This document shows, piece by piece, positions 1 through 5,466 of a stretch of 5,466 nt of DNA (its first letter is position 1; the number at the start of each line of letters is the position of its first letter). The translations under genes were made by a program, and so were the position numbers. The stretch covers positions 1 through 5,466 of the forward strand of contig CALKYL010000023.1 of the NCBI GenBank assembly GCA_938003515.1, written 5' to 3'. The DNA is from an uncultured bacterium. GTDB lineage: Bacteria; Planctomycetota; UBA1135; UBA2386. A model generated the notes under the pieces. That model saw only the letters and a list, made by a program, of their open reading frames with translations. It was not told where the DNA came from and searched no databases.

Positions 1-539
1 CGCTCGCGGGGCCGCCGCCCGAGGTCGTCGCCGTCTGGCCGCTGGTCGCGGCGCCCGCGGACACGGCGCAGCGCGACTGGTTCCCGGGCCTCGCGGCGGG
101 CCTGCGAAGGCGTGGCTACCGCGTCGTGCCCGACGGAGTCGCCGTGGAGATCCTGCGGGACGCGGGGCTGCCGCCGACGACCACCGACGCCAACGCGATC
201 GGTCGCGCGCTGCAGGCCGACGCGCTCTTGCAGCTGCGCGTGCGTGCGTTCTCGGCGACGGGGGAGCGCGCGCTGCAGGAGGCGCGCTGGGACCTCGAGT
301 GGCGGCTGGTCTCGACCAGGGGTGCCGGGATCGTCTGGTCGTTCGAGCACCACGGCAACTGGCGCCAGGCCGACCGGGCCCCGCTCGATCCGTTCGCGAG
401 CCTCGACGAACAGGACGAGCCGCCGGCGATCGTGCCGATCGGGGGCAACCGCCTGCCCGGCTTCCGCGACGCCGACGAGCTGCTCGCCTGGCTGCACCGG
501 CTCGCGCTCGACCACCTGCCGGCGCGCGGCCGCACGTGA
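1..539 (+). CDS. GNA1162/DUF799-like putative lipoprotein, C-terminal part (5' end outside window)
   Basis: The frame is open from base 3 to the TGA at 537-539, giving 178 visible residues; the start lies upstream of the window. A GTG at 126 could be read as a start, but the sequence before it (VVAVWPLV, then a helix ending RRRGYRVVP) continues the same fold, so the gene is better read as cut. The pattern is a hydrophobic strand, a helix, RGYRVVP, a helix (VAVEILRDAG), then DANAIGRALQADALLQLRV and a long strand ending in a W-rich segment (GIVWSFEHHGNW). This order resembles the GNA1162/DUF799 family of putative lipoproteins, whose members often sit with CsgG-like secretion proteins; their molecular role is not settled. 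The lipobox that would confirm a lipoprotein is outside the window. The stop overlaps the next gene by 4 bases, so the two are probably co-translated. The family assignment rests on remembered motif order and is tentative; that it is a real gene is fairly sure. Confidence 0.6.
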   Translation, partial: LAGPPPEVVAVWPLVAAPADTAQRDWFPGLAAGLRRRGYRVVPDGVAVEILRDAGLPPTTTDANAIGRALQADALLQLRVRAFSATGERALQEARWDLEWRLVSTRGAGIVWSFEHHGNWRQADRAPLDPFASLDEQDEPPAIVPIGGNRLPGFRDADELLAWLHRLALDHLPARGRT

Positions 540-1147
540 ACCTCTACGTCGTCGACTGGCCCGGCCTCGGGCTGCGGAGCCTCGACGTGGCGCTGCCGCG
601 CGCGCTCGCCGAGCTGCCGTCGCCGCCCGCGGTCACCGCGCTCCTGCGCCCCGACGCGCCCGCGCCCGTGCGCGCCCCCGACGGGCTCCGGACCGCGGTG
701 CGCGACCTGCTGCGCGGCCGCGGCTACCGCCCGACCGGGCGCGGCAAGCCGTCGTCGGAGTACCTGGCGGCGGCCGCGTCGCGCTCTGCGCTCGGCTCGA
801 TCAACGCCGTGGTCGACGCGGGCAACGCAGTGTCGCTGCACGCGGGGCTCCCGATCAGCGTCGTCGACCTCGACCGCGCCGCGCCGCCGCTCCGGGTGGA
901 CGTGCCGGAGCCGGGCACGCGCTACGTCTTCAACCCGAGCGGCCAGGAGATCGACGTCGGCGGCCTGCTCAGCCTGTTCGACCGGGACGGCCCGTGCGCC
1001 AACGCCGTCAAGGACGCCCAGCGGACCAAGACCGACGGCGCGACCCGGCGCGTGCTCGCGCTCGTCTGGGGCACGGACGCCGCCGAGGCCGGCTACACCG
1101 GTCGGGTCGCGGCGTGGCTCGGCGAGCTGCTGCGCGGGCTCGGCTGA
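536..1147 (+). CDS. Stand-alone B3/B4 (PheT-editing-type) domain protein
   Basis: A 203-residue protein starting at GTG 536, whose GTGA overlaps the upstream stop. The open frame extends back to 299, but that part is a shadow of the upstream gene. Seen features: GYRPTGRGKPSSEYL at residues 64-77, SINAVVDAGNAVSLHAGLP at 88-106, a DLD turn at 111-113, and KDAQRTKTDGATRRVLALVWG at 159-179. These match the B3/B4 domain (Pfam B3_4), which in the PheRS beta subunit hydrolyses Tyr-tRNA(Phe) made in error; here it stands alone with no synthetase, anticodon or EMAP domain. Stand-alone members are known and are thought to act on aminoacyl-tRNA or a related ligand in the cytoplasm, but their substrate is unclear. 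The length is usual for the stand-alone form. There is no clear Shine-Dalgarno, so translation probably depends on coupling. Family call is confident; the exact reaction is inference. Confidence 0.85.
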   Translation: MNLYVVDWPGLGLRSLDVALPRALAELPSPPAVTALLRPDAPAPVRAPDGLRTAVRDLLRGRGYRPTGRGKPSSEYLAAAASRSALGSINAVVDAGNAVSLHAGLPISVVDLDRAAPPLRVDVPEPGTRYVFNPSGQEIDVGGLLSLFDRDGPCANAVKDAQRTKTDGATRRVLALVWGTDAAEAGYTGRVAAWLGELLRGLG

Positions 1148-1160
1148 GCGGTCCCGAGCC
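1137..1160. terminator. Hairpin between convergent genes, possible terminator
   Basis: GGCTCGG at 1137-1143 and CCGAGCC at 1154-1160 form a perfect 7-bp GC-rich stem with a 10-base loop. The loop contains the stop codon of the B3/B4 gene, and the stem ends 10 bases before the stop of the minus-strand gene. The symmetry would serve both directions. There is no T-run on either side, so it is not a classic intrinsic terminator, and short GC stems arise by chance in DNA of this composition. Confidence 0.35.
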
Positions 1161-1169
1161 GCGGCGCGT

Positions 1170-1685
1170 TCAGCCCGCCATCCAGTTGGCCTGCGAATCC
1201 GCGACGGTGGCGCGGTAGTCGGGAGCGCGGCGCTCGGCGAGGAAGCGCGCGTACAAGGACTGCACGAGCTCGTGCAGCGCGAGCCAGTTGGCGGCGCGGT
1301 CGGCGGTGCGGTCGGCGTCGGACTCGCAGTCCTCGGCGTCGGCGGGCAGGCGCACGCCGGACAGAGTCATCGTCGGCGCGTCGAGCGTGGTCGACCACTG
1401 GCGCTCTCCTTTGGCGACGAGCATCCGCGCCTTGCGCAGCCGGCGGCCCTGACGCAGGGCCACGCGCGCCTCGGCGGTGCGCGTCGGCAGGCCGCGCCGC
1501 AGCGTCTGCTCGGTCTCGTCGTCGGTCGGCGCGGCGAAGGTCAGGAAGTCGTCGAGCGCGACGCCGACGACGCGGCCGCCGGACAGCGTGAACTCGCCGC
1601 CGTCGGTCTCCCACCGGAACCAGAGCCAGGTCAGGAACTCCTCGCCGAGGAAGCCGTGCGAGGCCGCGCCTTCGCCGGCCGTCAC
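1170..1685 (-). CDS. RdgC-like protein, C-terminal half as a separate gene
   Basis: A 171-residue ORF from GTG 1685 to the TGA at 1172-1170. It begins with a short linker and then FLGEEFLTWLWFRWE (residues 12-26), followed by strands (GEFTLSGGRVVGVAL, 30-44), an Arg-rich region (LRQGRRLRKARMLV, 77-90) with KGERQWSTTLD (92-102) and a predicted C-terminal helix (NWLALHELVQSLYARFLAERR, 133-153). From memory, RdgC-type proteins of delta-proteobacteria and relatives carry an FLTWLW segment after the RdgC N-terminal domain in one chain; here it is a separate reading frame. The frame is open much further upstream (to 2120), but that part is antisense-like shadow of the preceding gene. The start is fixed by an AAGGAG 7 bases upstream and by the GTGA overlap with the previous stop. 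Likely role: partner of the upstream RdgC half in DNA binding. The homology is moderate-confidence; the gene itself is well supported. Confidence 0.7.
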   Translation of the reverse strand: MTAGEGAASHGFLGEEFLTWLWFRWETDGGEFTLSGGRVVGVALDDFLTFAAPTDDETEQTLRRGLPTRTAEARVALRQGRRLRKARMLVAKGERQWSTTLDAPTMTLSGVRLPADAEDCESDADRTADRAANWLALHELVQSLYARFLAERRAPDYRATVADSQANWMAG

Positions 1686-2338
1686 GCGTCGGCTCCTTCC
1701 GCCGCCGCCGGGGCCGGGGCCGCCGCGGGGCGCCTTCGCGCGTCGGGCCAGCGCACCGGCTCGGCGCGCTCGAGCGCGTGGCGGGCCTCGGCGCCGAGGC
1801 CGGCGTCGAAGCCGCGTCGCAGCGGGTCCGCCGGCTCGAGCGGCACCGTGAACGTCTCGAAGAACAGCTTGCCGAACGCCTCGCGCTGGCCCTTCCCGGT
1901 CGCGAACAGGAGCACCGTGCGGCGCTCGTGGAACAGCAGCGCGTCGACCAGCTGGATCGTCGGCAGCACCCGTGGCAGCAGCTGGTCCATCAGGTCGTCC
2001 TTGAGCTCGCGGCGCTCGCGCGCCGACAGCCGCTTGCCGCGCGCCTTCTCGGCGGCGTCCCGGTGGATCTGCAGCCAGCGCATCGGCATCGCCTTCTTGT
2101 CGACGCGGAAGCGCAGCCACGTGCCGACGCCGCCGTCGAGGTCCTCGAGCGCGAAGGAGTCGCCGGTCGGGTCACCGGGAGTGACCCAGCCGACCGAGAC
2201 CTCTTCGCTCGCGGCGTTCTCGATCGAACGGAAGCGGCGCTCGGCGAGCGCCGCGGCGAAGGCCTCGTCGCGCGGGTCGGCGATCTTGCCCTGCCAGTAG
2301 TACGCGGCGACGCCGCCGCTCCTGCGAAGCGCACCCAC
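1682..2338 (-). CDS. RdgC-like protein, N-terminal half
   Basis: A 218-residue protein starting at GTG 2338, the only start codon between the upstream in-frame stop and the conserved part. Residues 8-55 (GGVAAYYWQGKI, a helix with LAERRFRSIE, then VSVGWVTPGD) align with the start of RdgC, which in E. coli has a similar KNLMVYRL, helix and GWVPP order. Residues 84-126 (MPMRWLQIHRDAAEKARG, then ERRELKDDLMDQLLPRVLP) match the RdgC segment ending LKDEVLHSLLPRAF, and LFATGKGQREAFGKLFFETF (144-163) fits its following strand-helix unit. RdgC forms a ring-shaped dimer that binds DNA without sequence preference and limits RecA filament activity; an exonuclease role has also been suggested. E. coli RdgC is about 303 residues, so this chain is short. 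It ends in an Ala/Pro-rich tail (203-218) of linker type, and its TGA overlaps the next ORF, which carries the missing C-terminal region. Its start lies 6 bases after the upstream stop, indicating an operon. No Shine-Dalgarno is seen. Confidence 0.75.
   Translation of the reverse strand: MGALRRSGGVAAYYWQGKIADPRDEAFAAALAERRFRSIENAASEEVSVGWVTPGDPTGDSFALEDLDGGVGTWLRFRVDKKAMPMRWLQIHRDAAEKARGKRLSARERRELKDDLMDQLLPRVLPTIQLVDALLFHERRTVLLFATGKGQREAFGKLFFETFTVPLEPADPLRRGFDAGLGAEARHALERAEPVRWPDARRRPAAAPAPAAAEGADA
1693..1698 (-). promoter_or_regulatory. Strong Shine-Dalgarno deciding the start at GTG 1685
   Basis: The coding strand reads GGAAGGAG, then seven bases, then GTG at 1685-1683. AAGGAG is a full anti-16S match at near-ideal spacing. 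It lies inside the last codons of the RdgC N-terminal ORF. None of the other gene starts in the window has a comparable site, so it is unlikely to be accidental and supports independent initiation of the C-terminal ORF. Confidence 0.7.
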
Positions 2339-2344
2339 GGAGCG

Positions 2345-3667
2345 TCAGCGCCCGCCCGAGCGCGAGCCGCCACCGCCCTTCTTCTTCGGTGCGACCTCCT
2401 CCGTCTCGGAGGCGGGCGCCCGCCGGCCGCCTTCGGCCCTGCCCGGATCGAGCCTGCCCGGATCGAGCTTGCCCGAATCGAGCTTGCCCGGATCGACCTC
2501 CGCTTCGACCGCCTTGCCGGCGCGCTCGAGCGCCGCCTCGAGCTTCTGGATCTGCGTCTGGATCGCCTCGGCGGCGTCCGACTCGCCTTCGCCGGTCGCG
2601 CGCAGCTTCTGCAGCTGCGCCTCGAGCTCGGTCAGCTGGTTGCGCAGCTGCTTCGGGTCGAGGAGCTGCGCGCGCGTCTCCCGGAACAGCGCCGGCAGCA
2701 TCTCGAGCACCTGCTCGTCGCGCACGACGACGTCGACCTGACCCGAGTTGACCTTGAACTGCGCCTTGCGCAGGGCCTCCGCGTCCTCGGTGTAGTCGAA
2801 CTGCGCAACGTGGCAGACGACCTTGTCCTGCTGCGGGGAATCGCCCTTTTCCAGGGCGTCCACGTGCAGCAGCACGTAGCCCGACGCGTTGCGGAACGGC
2901 CGCGCCGTCTGGCCGACCGGCGTCGTGAACGCGACGTGCTCGAAGTAGGGGCCGTGCATCGAGTTCCTCGTGACCTCGACGCGGCCGTCCTCGGCGGCGG
3001 CGAGGACCGAACCCTCCGCGCGGGCGACGTCGGCGAGCGACTTGCCGGCCTCGAGCGCGGCGAGCGCCTCGGCCAGTCGCAGCTCGGCGTCGTTCTCCTC
3101 GAACTGCGCTGCCACGCCCTCGATGCGCATCATGTCGAACAAGACGCGCTGGGCCCGCACGCTCTCGTCGCCGATCGCGGCGCCGGACTCGCTCAGGTAG
3201 CCCATGACCCGGTCGAACCACGACTGCGAGATCGCGCGCCCCTCGACGACGACCATCGCGCCGTCCGGCTGCGCTTGCCGCTCCTCCTCGGAGGCGATCC
3301 GTGCGAACTTGCGCTGCACGGGCTGGGCCGGCTGCGGCGTCGGCCGCGCCACCACCGCCGTGCCGGCGTCGATCGCCCGGAAGCTCTGCTCGCGCGCGCC
3401 GAGCTTCTCCTGCAGCAGCTGCTTGGCGCGCTGCGCCCGCTCGCGCGCGTAACGGATCTCGCGCTCGAGGCGCTCCTTCTCGGCGCGCAGCTCCTCGAGC
3501 CGCTCCTCGGGCGTCGGCTCCTTCGGCCGGGCGGGCTGCGGCTCCTGCGCGGCTTCCTCCGCGGGCTCCTGGAACTTCGGCGCCGCGGGCTTCGGGTCCT
3601 GGGCCTCGCCCCGGGCGGGCAGGATCAAGGCGAACAACAGGGGGGCGGTCGGCAGGAGGCGCAGCAT
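2345..3667 (-). CDS. Secreted coiled-coil protein with degenerate SurA/parvulin-like core
   Basis: A 440-residue protein from ATG 3667. The frame opens 25 codons earlier (to 3742), but ATG 3667 starts a clean signal peptide: MLR, the hydrophobic stretch LLPTAPLLFALIL, then cleavage probably near residue 22. Order: Pro/Glu/Ala-rich linker (24-52); charged coiled coil (53-98, EERLEELRAEKERLERE); Pro/Gln linker (107-118); a SurA-like helical segment (138-190, MVVVEGRAISQSWFDRVMGYL); a parvulin-like part (201-275) with AGKSLADVARAEGS, FEHVAFTTPVGQ and the FRNASGYVLLHVD strand; a second coiled coil (336-388); four DPGKL-type repeats (392-410); and a Lys/Gly/Ser tail. In active parvulins the first strand carries a catalytic His (HILV) and the last strand a GYH; neither is visible, so isomerase activity is doubtful. 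Likely role: periplasmic chaperone or scaffold. The two RdgC-like ORFs follow after 6 bases. A candidate promoter lies upstream. Confidence 0.75.
   Translation of the reverse strand: MLRLLPTAPLLFALILPARGEAQDPKPAAPKFQEPAEEAAQEPQPARPKEPTPEERLEELRAEKERLEREIRYARERAQRAKQLLQEKLGAREQSFRAIDAGTAVVARPTPQPAQPVQRKFARIASEEERQAQPDGAMVVVEGRAISQSWFDRVMGYLSESGAAIGDESVRAQRVLFDMMRIEGVAAQFEENDAELRLAEALAALEAGKSLADVARAEGSVLAAAEDGRVEVTRNSMHGPYFEHVAFTTPVGQTARPFRNASGYVLLHVDALEKGDSPQQDKVVCHVAQFDYTEDAEALRKAQFKVNSGQVDVVVRDEQVLEMLPALFRETRAQLLDPKQLRNQLTELEAQLQKLRATGEGESDAAEAIQTQIQKLEAALERAGKAVEAEVDPGKLDSGKLDPGRLDPGRAEGGRRAPASETEEVAPKKKGGGGSRSGGR
2441..2500 (-). repeat. Four tandem 15-base repeats encoding D-P/S-G-K/R-L
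   Basis: Four head-to-tail 15-base units (2441-2455, 2456-2470, 2471-2485, 2486-2500) differ at only a few positions. They encode DPGKL, DSGKL, DPGRL and DPGR in the C-terminal tail of the secreted coiled-coil protein. The unit length keeps the frame, so copy number could change by slippage without breaking the gene. The repeated stretch probably forms a flexible, alternately charged linker before the basic tail. Confidence 0.9.
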
Positions 3668-3704
3668 GGTTCGGGTCGGAGCGGAGGGGAATTCGGGGCA
3701 GGAG

Positions 3705-3733
3705 ATCAAACGGTGCCCGGCCTCGACGTGCAA
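3705..3733 (-). promoter_or_regulatory. Candidate sigma-70-like promoter for the parvulin-like/rdgC operon
   Basis: On the minus strand TTGCAC (3733-3728) and TTTGAT (3710-3705) are separated by 17 bases. They match the -35 and -10 consensus at 3 and 4 of 6 positions. Transcription would begin about 30 bases before ATG 3667. This sits in the only sizeable gap of the window (107 bases, 3668-3774) and in one of its least GC-rich patches. The rest of that gap shows no strong hairpin and no Shine-Dalgarno. The consensus may differ in this organism, so the call is weak. Confidence 0.3.
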
Positions 3734-3774
3734 GGGCCGCACAAAGCTCCGGAGACCGTCGACTTACGCGTCGG

Positions 3775-4686
3775 TCACCGTTCGCGCGCGCGGAAGTGCT
3801 CGGCGGCCGCGCCGATGACACGGTCCATCGCGAGCGCGGCGGAGTAATGGCCGAACGGGACGTCGAGCCGCTCCGGCCGCCCGAGGGCCTCCCACAACAG
3901 GCTCTGGTTCCGGCGCGGGACGACCGTGTCGAGCGCGGCGCTGACGAACAGCACCTTGTCGGTCTGGACCCCAGGGGCGAACCGGAACGGCTCGTGCGCG
4001 AGGAACTGGCGCAGCTCCCACTCGAGCGCGTCGTCGCCGATGCCGTCGGTGTCGCGGCGCCAGGCGAGCCAGCGCTGCACGCGGCCCTCGCTGCTGACCA
4101 GCACGAGGTCGGCGAGGTCGGCGCCGGAGAGGCAGATCGCGACGCCGCCGAGGCGTGGCTCGAGCGCCGCCAGCACCGTCGAGATCATGCCGCCCATCGA
4201 CAGCCCCATGACGTGCAGCGTCGGCGGCGGGGTGTCGGAGGCCCGCAGCCACGCGAGCAGCAGGCGCTGGTGCAGCACCGTGCGGCGGAACAGCTCGTCG
4301 AGGTCGGCGGCGCGCTGAGGTGGCGACATCGCGGCGCCGGCGCGTTCGCAGAAGGCGACGTCGAAGCCCTCGGCCACGAACCGCTGCGCGACGAGCGTCA
4401 TCAGCTCCCGGCCGCCGGCGAGGATCGGCACCAGCAGCACGAGCGGCGGCGAAGTCGAGGCGCCGCTGGCCCGCCGGCACCGGTGCAGCTCGAAGCGCAC
4501 CTCCTCGCCCTCGCCCAGGAGCGTGCCCGACGCGCGGCCCTCGCCGTGCTGCTGCATGGTGACGAGCCGCGGACAGGGCACGGTCGCCGCGGTCGAGGCG
4601 AGCGCCGGGCGCGGGAAGCTCGGCGCCGGCTGCAGCGAGCAGGCGGCGGTCAGCGCGAGGGCGCAGAGCACGAGCGGCGATCGCAC
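3775..4686 (-). CDS. Alpha/beta-hydrolase-fold lipoprotein
   Basis: A 303-residue protein from GTG 4686. It begins MRSPLVLCALALTAAC: a short basic start, hydrophobic core and lipobox LTAAC with Cys16, so signal peptidase II should lipidate it. A TTG at 4710 would add eight residues; GTG is preferred because it gives a compact signal peptide and has a weak GAGAGG 14 bases upstream. After a linker (17-45) the alpha/beta-hydrolase core follows: strand PLVLLVPI (81-88), helix with ELMTLVAQRFVAEGFDVAF, the nucleophile elbow GLSMG (161-165, Ser163), strand GVAICLSGAD, a lid-like helical insert (200-232), strand KVLFVSAALDTVVP with Asp253, and FGHYSAAL with His280. The Ser-Asp-His triad is complete, so the enzyme is probably an active esterase, lipase or peptidase-like hydrolase facing the periplasm or outer membrane. 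The substrate cannot be told. It follows a beta-barrel gene after 46 bases, likely in one transcript. Confidence 0.85.
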   Translation of the reverse strand: MRSPLVLCALALTAACSLQPAPSFPRPALASTAATVPCPRLVTMQQHGEGRASGTLLGEGEEVRFELHRCRRASGASTSPPLVLLVPILAGGRELMTLVAQRFVAEGFDVAFCERAGAAMSPPQRAADLDELFRRTVLHQRLLLAWLRASDTPPPTLHVMGLSMGGMISTVLAALEPRLGGVAICLSGADLADLVLVSSEGRVQRWLAWRRDTDGIGDDALEWELRQFLAHEPFRFAPGVQTDKVLFVSAALDTVVPRRNQSLLWEALGRPERLDVPFGHYSAALAMDRVIGAAAEHFRARER

Positions 4687-4732
4687 CGGGGAATCAGAGG
4701 CCTCTCGCAAGGGGTTGTCGATGCCCCCGGCT

Positions 4733-5466
4733 TCAGAACGTGTGCACCGCGTAGAGCACGAGCCCGGGCGAGCCGTCCATCGGTGACTCGAACAGCGAGT
4801 AGATCGACGACGTCGACAGGAAGTCCATGTCGTCGCCGGCCGCGAGGTGCACGCTCATGTGCGACGACGGCCGGTAGATCAGGTCGCCGCGCAGACCGGT
4901 GTCGCCGGTCGCGTAGTCGGTGCGCGCGCGGAACGACAGCTGGAACGACTCGCCGAGGTCGAAGTCGACCGAGAGCTTGCCGCGCTGCTGGCTGGTGCCG
5001 ACGCGCACGCCCGAGTGCATGTAGACCACCTCGACCGGGTCGCCGAGGTCGCGCGTGTGCACGCGCACCGACATGCGGCCGAGCTTGCGGCGGTCGCCGT
5101 GCGCCTGGCGATACGGTTCGGTCAGCGGCACGTGGTCGGAGCGGAAGTCCTCGAACGCGACCTCCAGCTCGCGCACGACCGGCAGCCGCTTGAACAGCTG
5201 TCGCAGCGGCCGCTGCAGCAGCCGCGTGCCGTTCTGCTGGCACCACTGCTCGTGGTCCTCCTGCAGGCGGAGCTCGCTGGTCAGGAACGGACCGCGTTCG
5301 CCGTCGGCCTGGCGGAAGTCGAAGAAGGGGATGCCCACCTCGCGCCGCACGCGCCGGCGGTCGGCGGCCACCAGGTCGGCGCAGAACTGCATCGTCTCGC
5401 GCGCGATCGGATCGTCGATCGCCTCGAAGTCGACGCCCGTCAGCTGCGGGGTGCGCGACGGCTCGG
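4733..5466 (-). CDS. Putative outer-membrane beta-barrel protein, C-terminal part (5' end outside window)
   Basis: The frame is open from the right window edge to TGA 4735-4733, with 243 visible residues. An ATG at 5392 is internal: the frame continues upstream without a stop and with sensible protein sequence. Residues 1-125 are mixed and helical, with many charged residues (FCADLVAADRRRVRREVG, LQEDHEQWCQQ). Residues 128-243 look like successive amphipathic beta strands in alternating pattern: GRMSVRVHTRD, VEVVYMHSGVRVGTSQ, KLSVDFDLGE, SFQLSFRARTDYA, GLRGDLIYRP, MSVHLAAGDDM, and a last strand GLVLYAVHTF ending in Phe. A C-terminal amphipathic strand with final Phe is the recognition signal for Bam-mediated insertion of outer-membrane barrels. 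The family is not recognised. The partner downstream is the lipoprotein hydrolase, which suggests an envelope function for both. The barrel call is inference from pattern only; the reading frame is well supported. Confidence 0.6.
   Translation of the reverse strand, partial: EPSRTPQLTGVDFEAIDDPIARETMQFCADLVAADRRRVRREVGIPFFDFRQADGERGPFLTSELRLQEDHEQWCQQNGTRLLQRPLRQLFKRLPVVRELEVAFEDFRSDHVPLTEPYRQAHGDRRKLGRMSVRVHTRDLGDPVEVVYMHSGVRVGTSQQRGKLSVDFDLGESFQLSFRARTDYATGDTGLRGDLIYRPSSHMSVHLAAGDDMDFLSTSSIYSLFESPMDGSPGLVLYAVHTF

Noticed and set aside
112..1218. 368-codon open frame on the plus strand across the first two genes
   Set aside because: It is an Arg/Ala/Pro-rich shadow that crosses the stop/start overlap of two genes with recognisable protein sequence.
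1682..1700. Programmed frameshift joining the two RdgC-like ORFs
   Set aside because: No slippery heptamer is visible before the TGA; the strong ribosome site and GTGA overlap fit re-initiation better, though the AAGGAG could in principle also stimulate a shift.
3668..3742. 25-residue N-terminal extension of the parvulin-like protein
   Set aside because: It would place a non-hydrophobic stretch before a clean signal peptide and would cover the candidate promoter; ATG 3667 is the better start.
3747..3754. CTCCGGAG palindrome and weak stems in the 107-base gap
   Set aside because: Stems of 4 bp, no T-run and no repeat of the site; not enough for a terminator or operator call.
2172..3821. 549-codon open frame on the minus strand overlapping the parvulin-like gene in another frame
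   Set aside because: It is Arg/Ala/Gly-rich with no motif, while the other frame has a signal peptide, coiled coils and parvulin-like segments.
1778..3847. 689-codon open frame on the plus strand opposite the parvulin-like and RdgC-like genes
   Set aside because: It is rich in Leu, Arg and Ala with no domain pattern, runs antisense across two genes and the gap between genes, and is the expected by-product of very high GC, where stop codons are rare.
4696..4705. 10-bp perfect palindrome AGAGGCCTCT before the hydrolase start
   Set aside because: It has no spacer or second copy and is short enough to occur by chance; no operator family is recognised.
3301..5193. 630-codon open frame on the plus strand opposite the hydrolase and barrel genes
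   Set aside because: Its protein is mostly Arg, Ala, Pro and Gly in low-complexity runs; the opposite strand holds a lipobox and a complete hydrolase triad.

Overview
The window is very GC-rich and densely coded. I see seven protein genes, two of them cut by the window edges, and no RNA gene, CRISPR array, insertion sequence or origin. At least three products look like envelope proteins: a lipoprotein, a protein with a signal peptide, and a putative outer-membrane beta-barrel protein. This points to a diderm bacterium. High GC, GTG starts, mostly absent Shine-Dalgarno sequences and an RdgC-type gene outside the usual proteobacterial form suggest a high-GC Planctomycetota or Myxococcota-like lineage. 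That placement is an inference; no marker gene is present.

Plus strand (1-1147): two genes overlap by 4 bases (GTGA). The first is the C-terminal part of a protein resembling the GNA1162/DUF799 putative lipoproteins. The second is a complete stand-alone B3/B4 domain protein, related to the editing domain of the phenylalanyl-tRNA synthetase beta chain. A 22-base gap with a hairpin separates this pair from the convergent minus-strand genes.

Minus strand (5466-1170, read right to left): the C-terminal part of a probable outer-membrane beta-barrel protein; an alpha/beta-hydrolase lipoprotein with a complete Ser-Asp-His triad; a 107-base gap with a candidate promoter; a secreted coiled-coil protein with a degenerate SurA/parvulin-like core; and an RdgC-like protein divided between two reading frames. 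The last three genes are nearly contiguous (6-base gap, then 4-base overlap) and probably form one operon.

The most notable point is the split RdgC. The N-terminal half and the C-terminal half (with a FLTWLWF motif) are separate ORFs joined by a GTGA overlap. The second half has its own strong AAGGAG ribosome binding site at good spacing, the only clear one in the window. This favours a real two-subunit arrangement over a sequencing error. No stretch longer than about 110 bases lacks a gene. I found no convincing new defence or mobile system.
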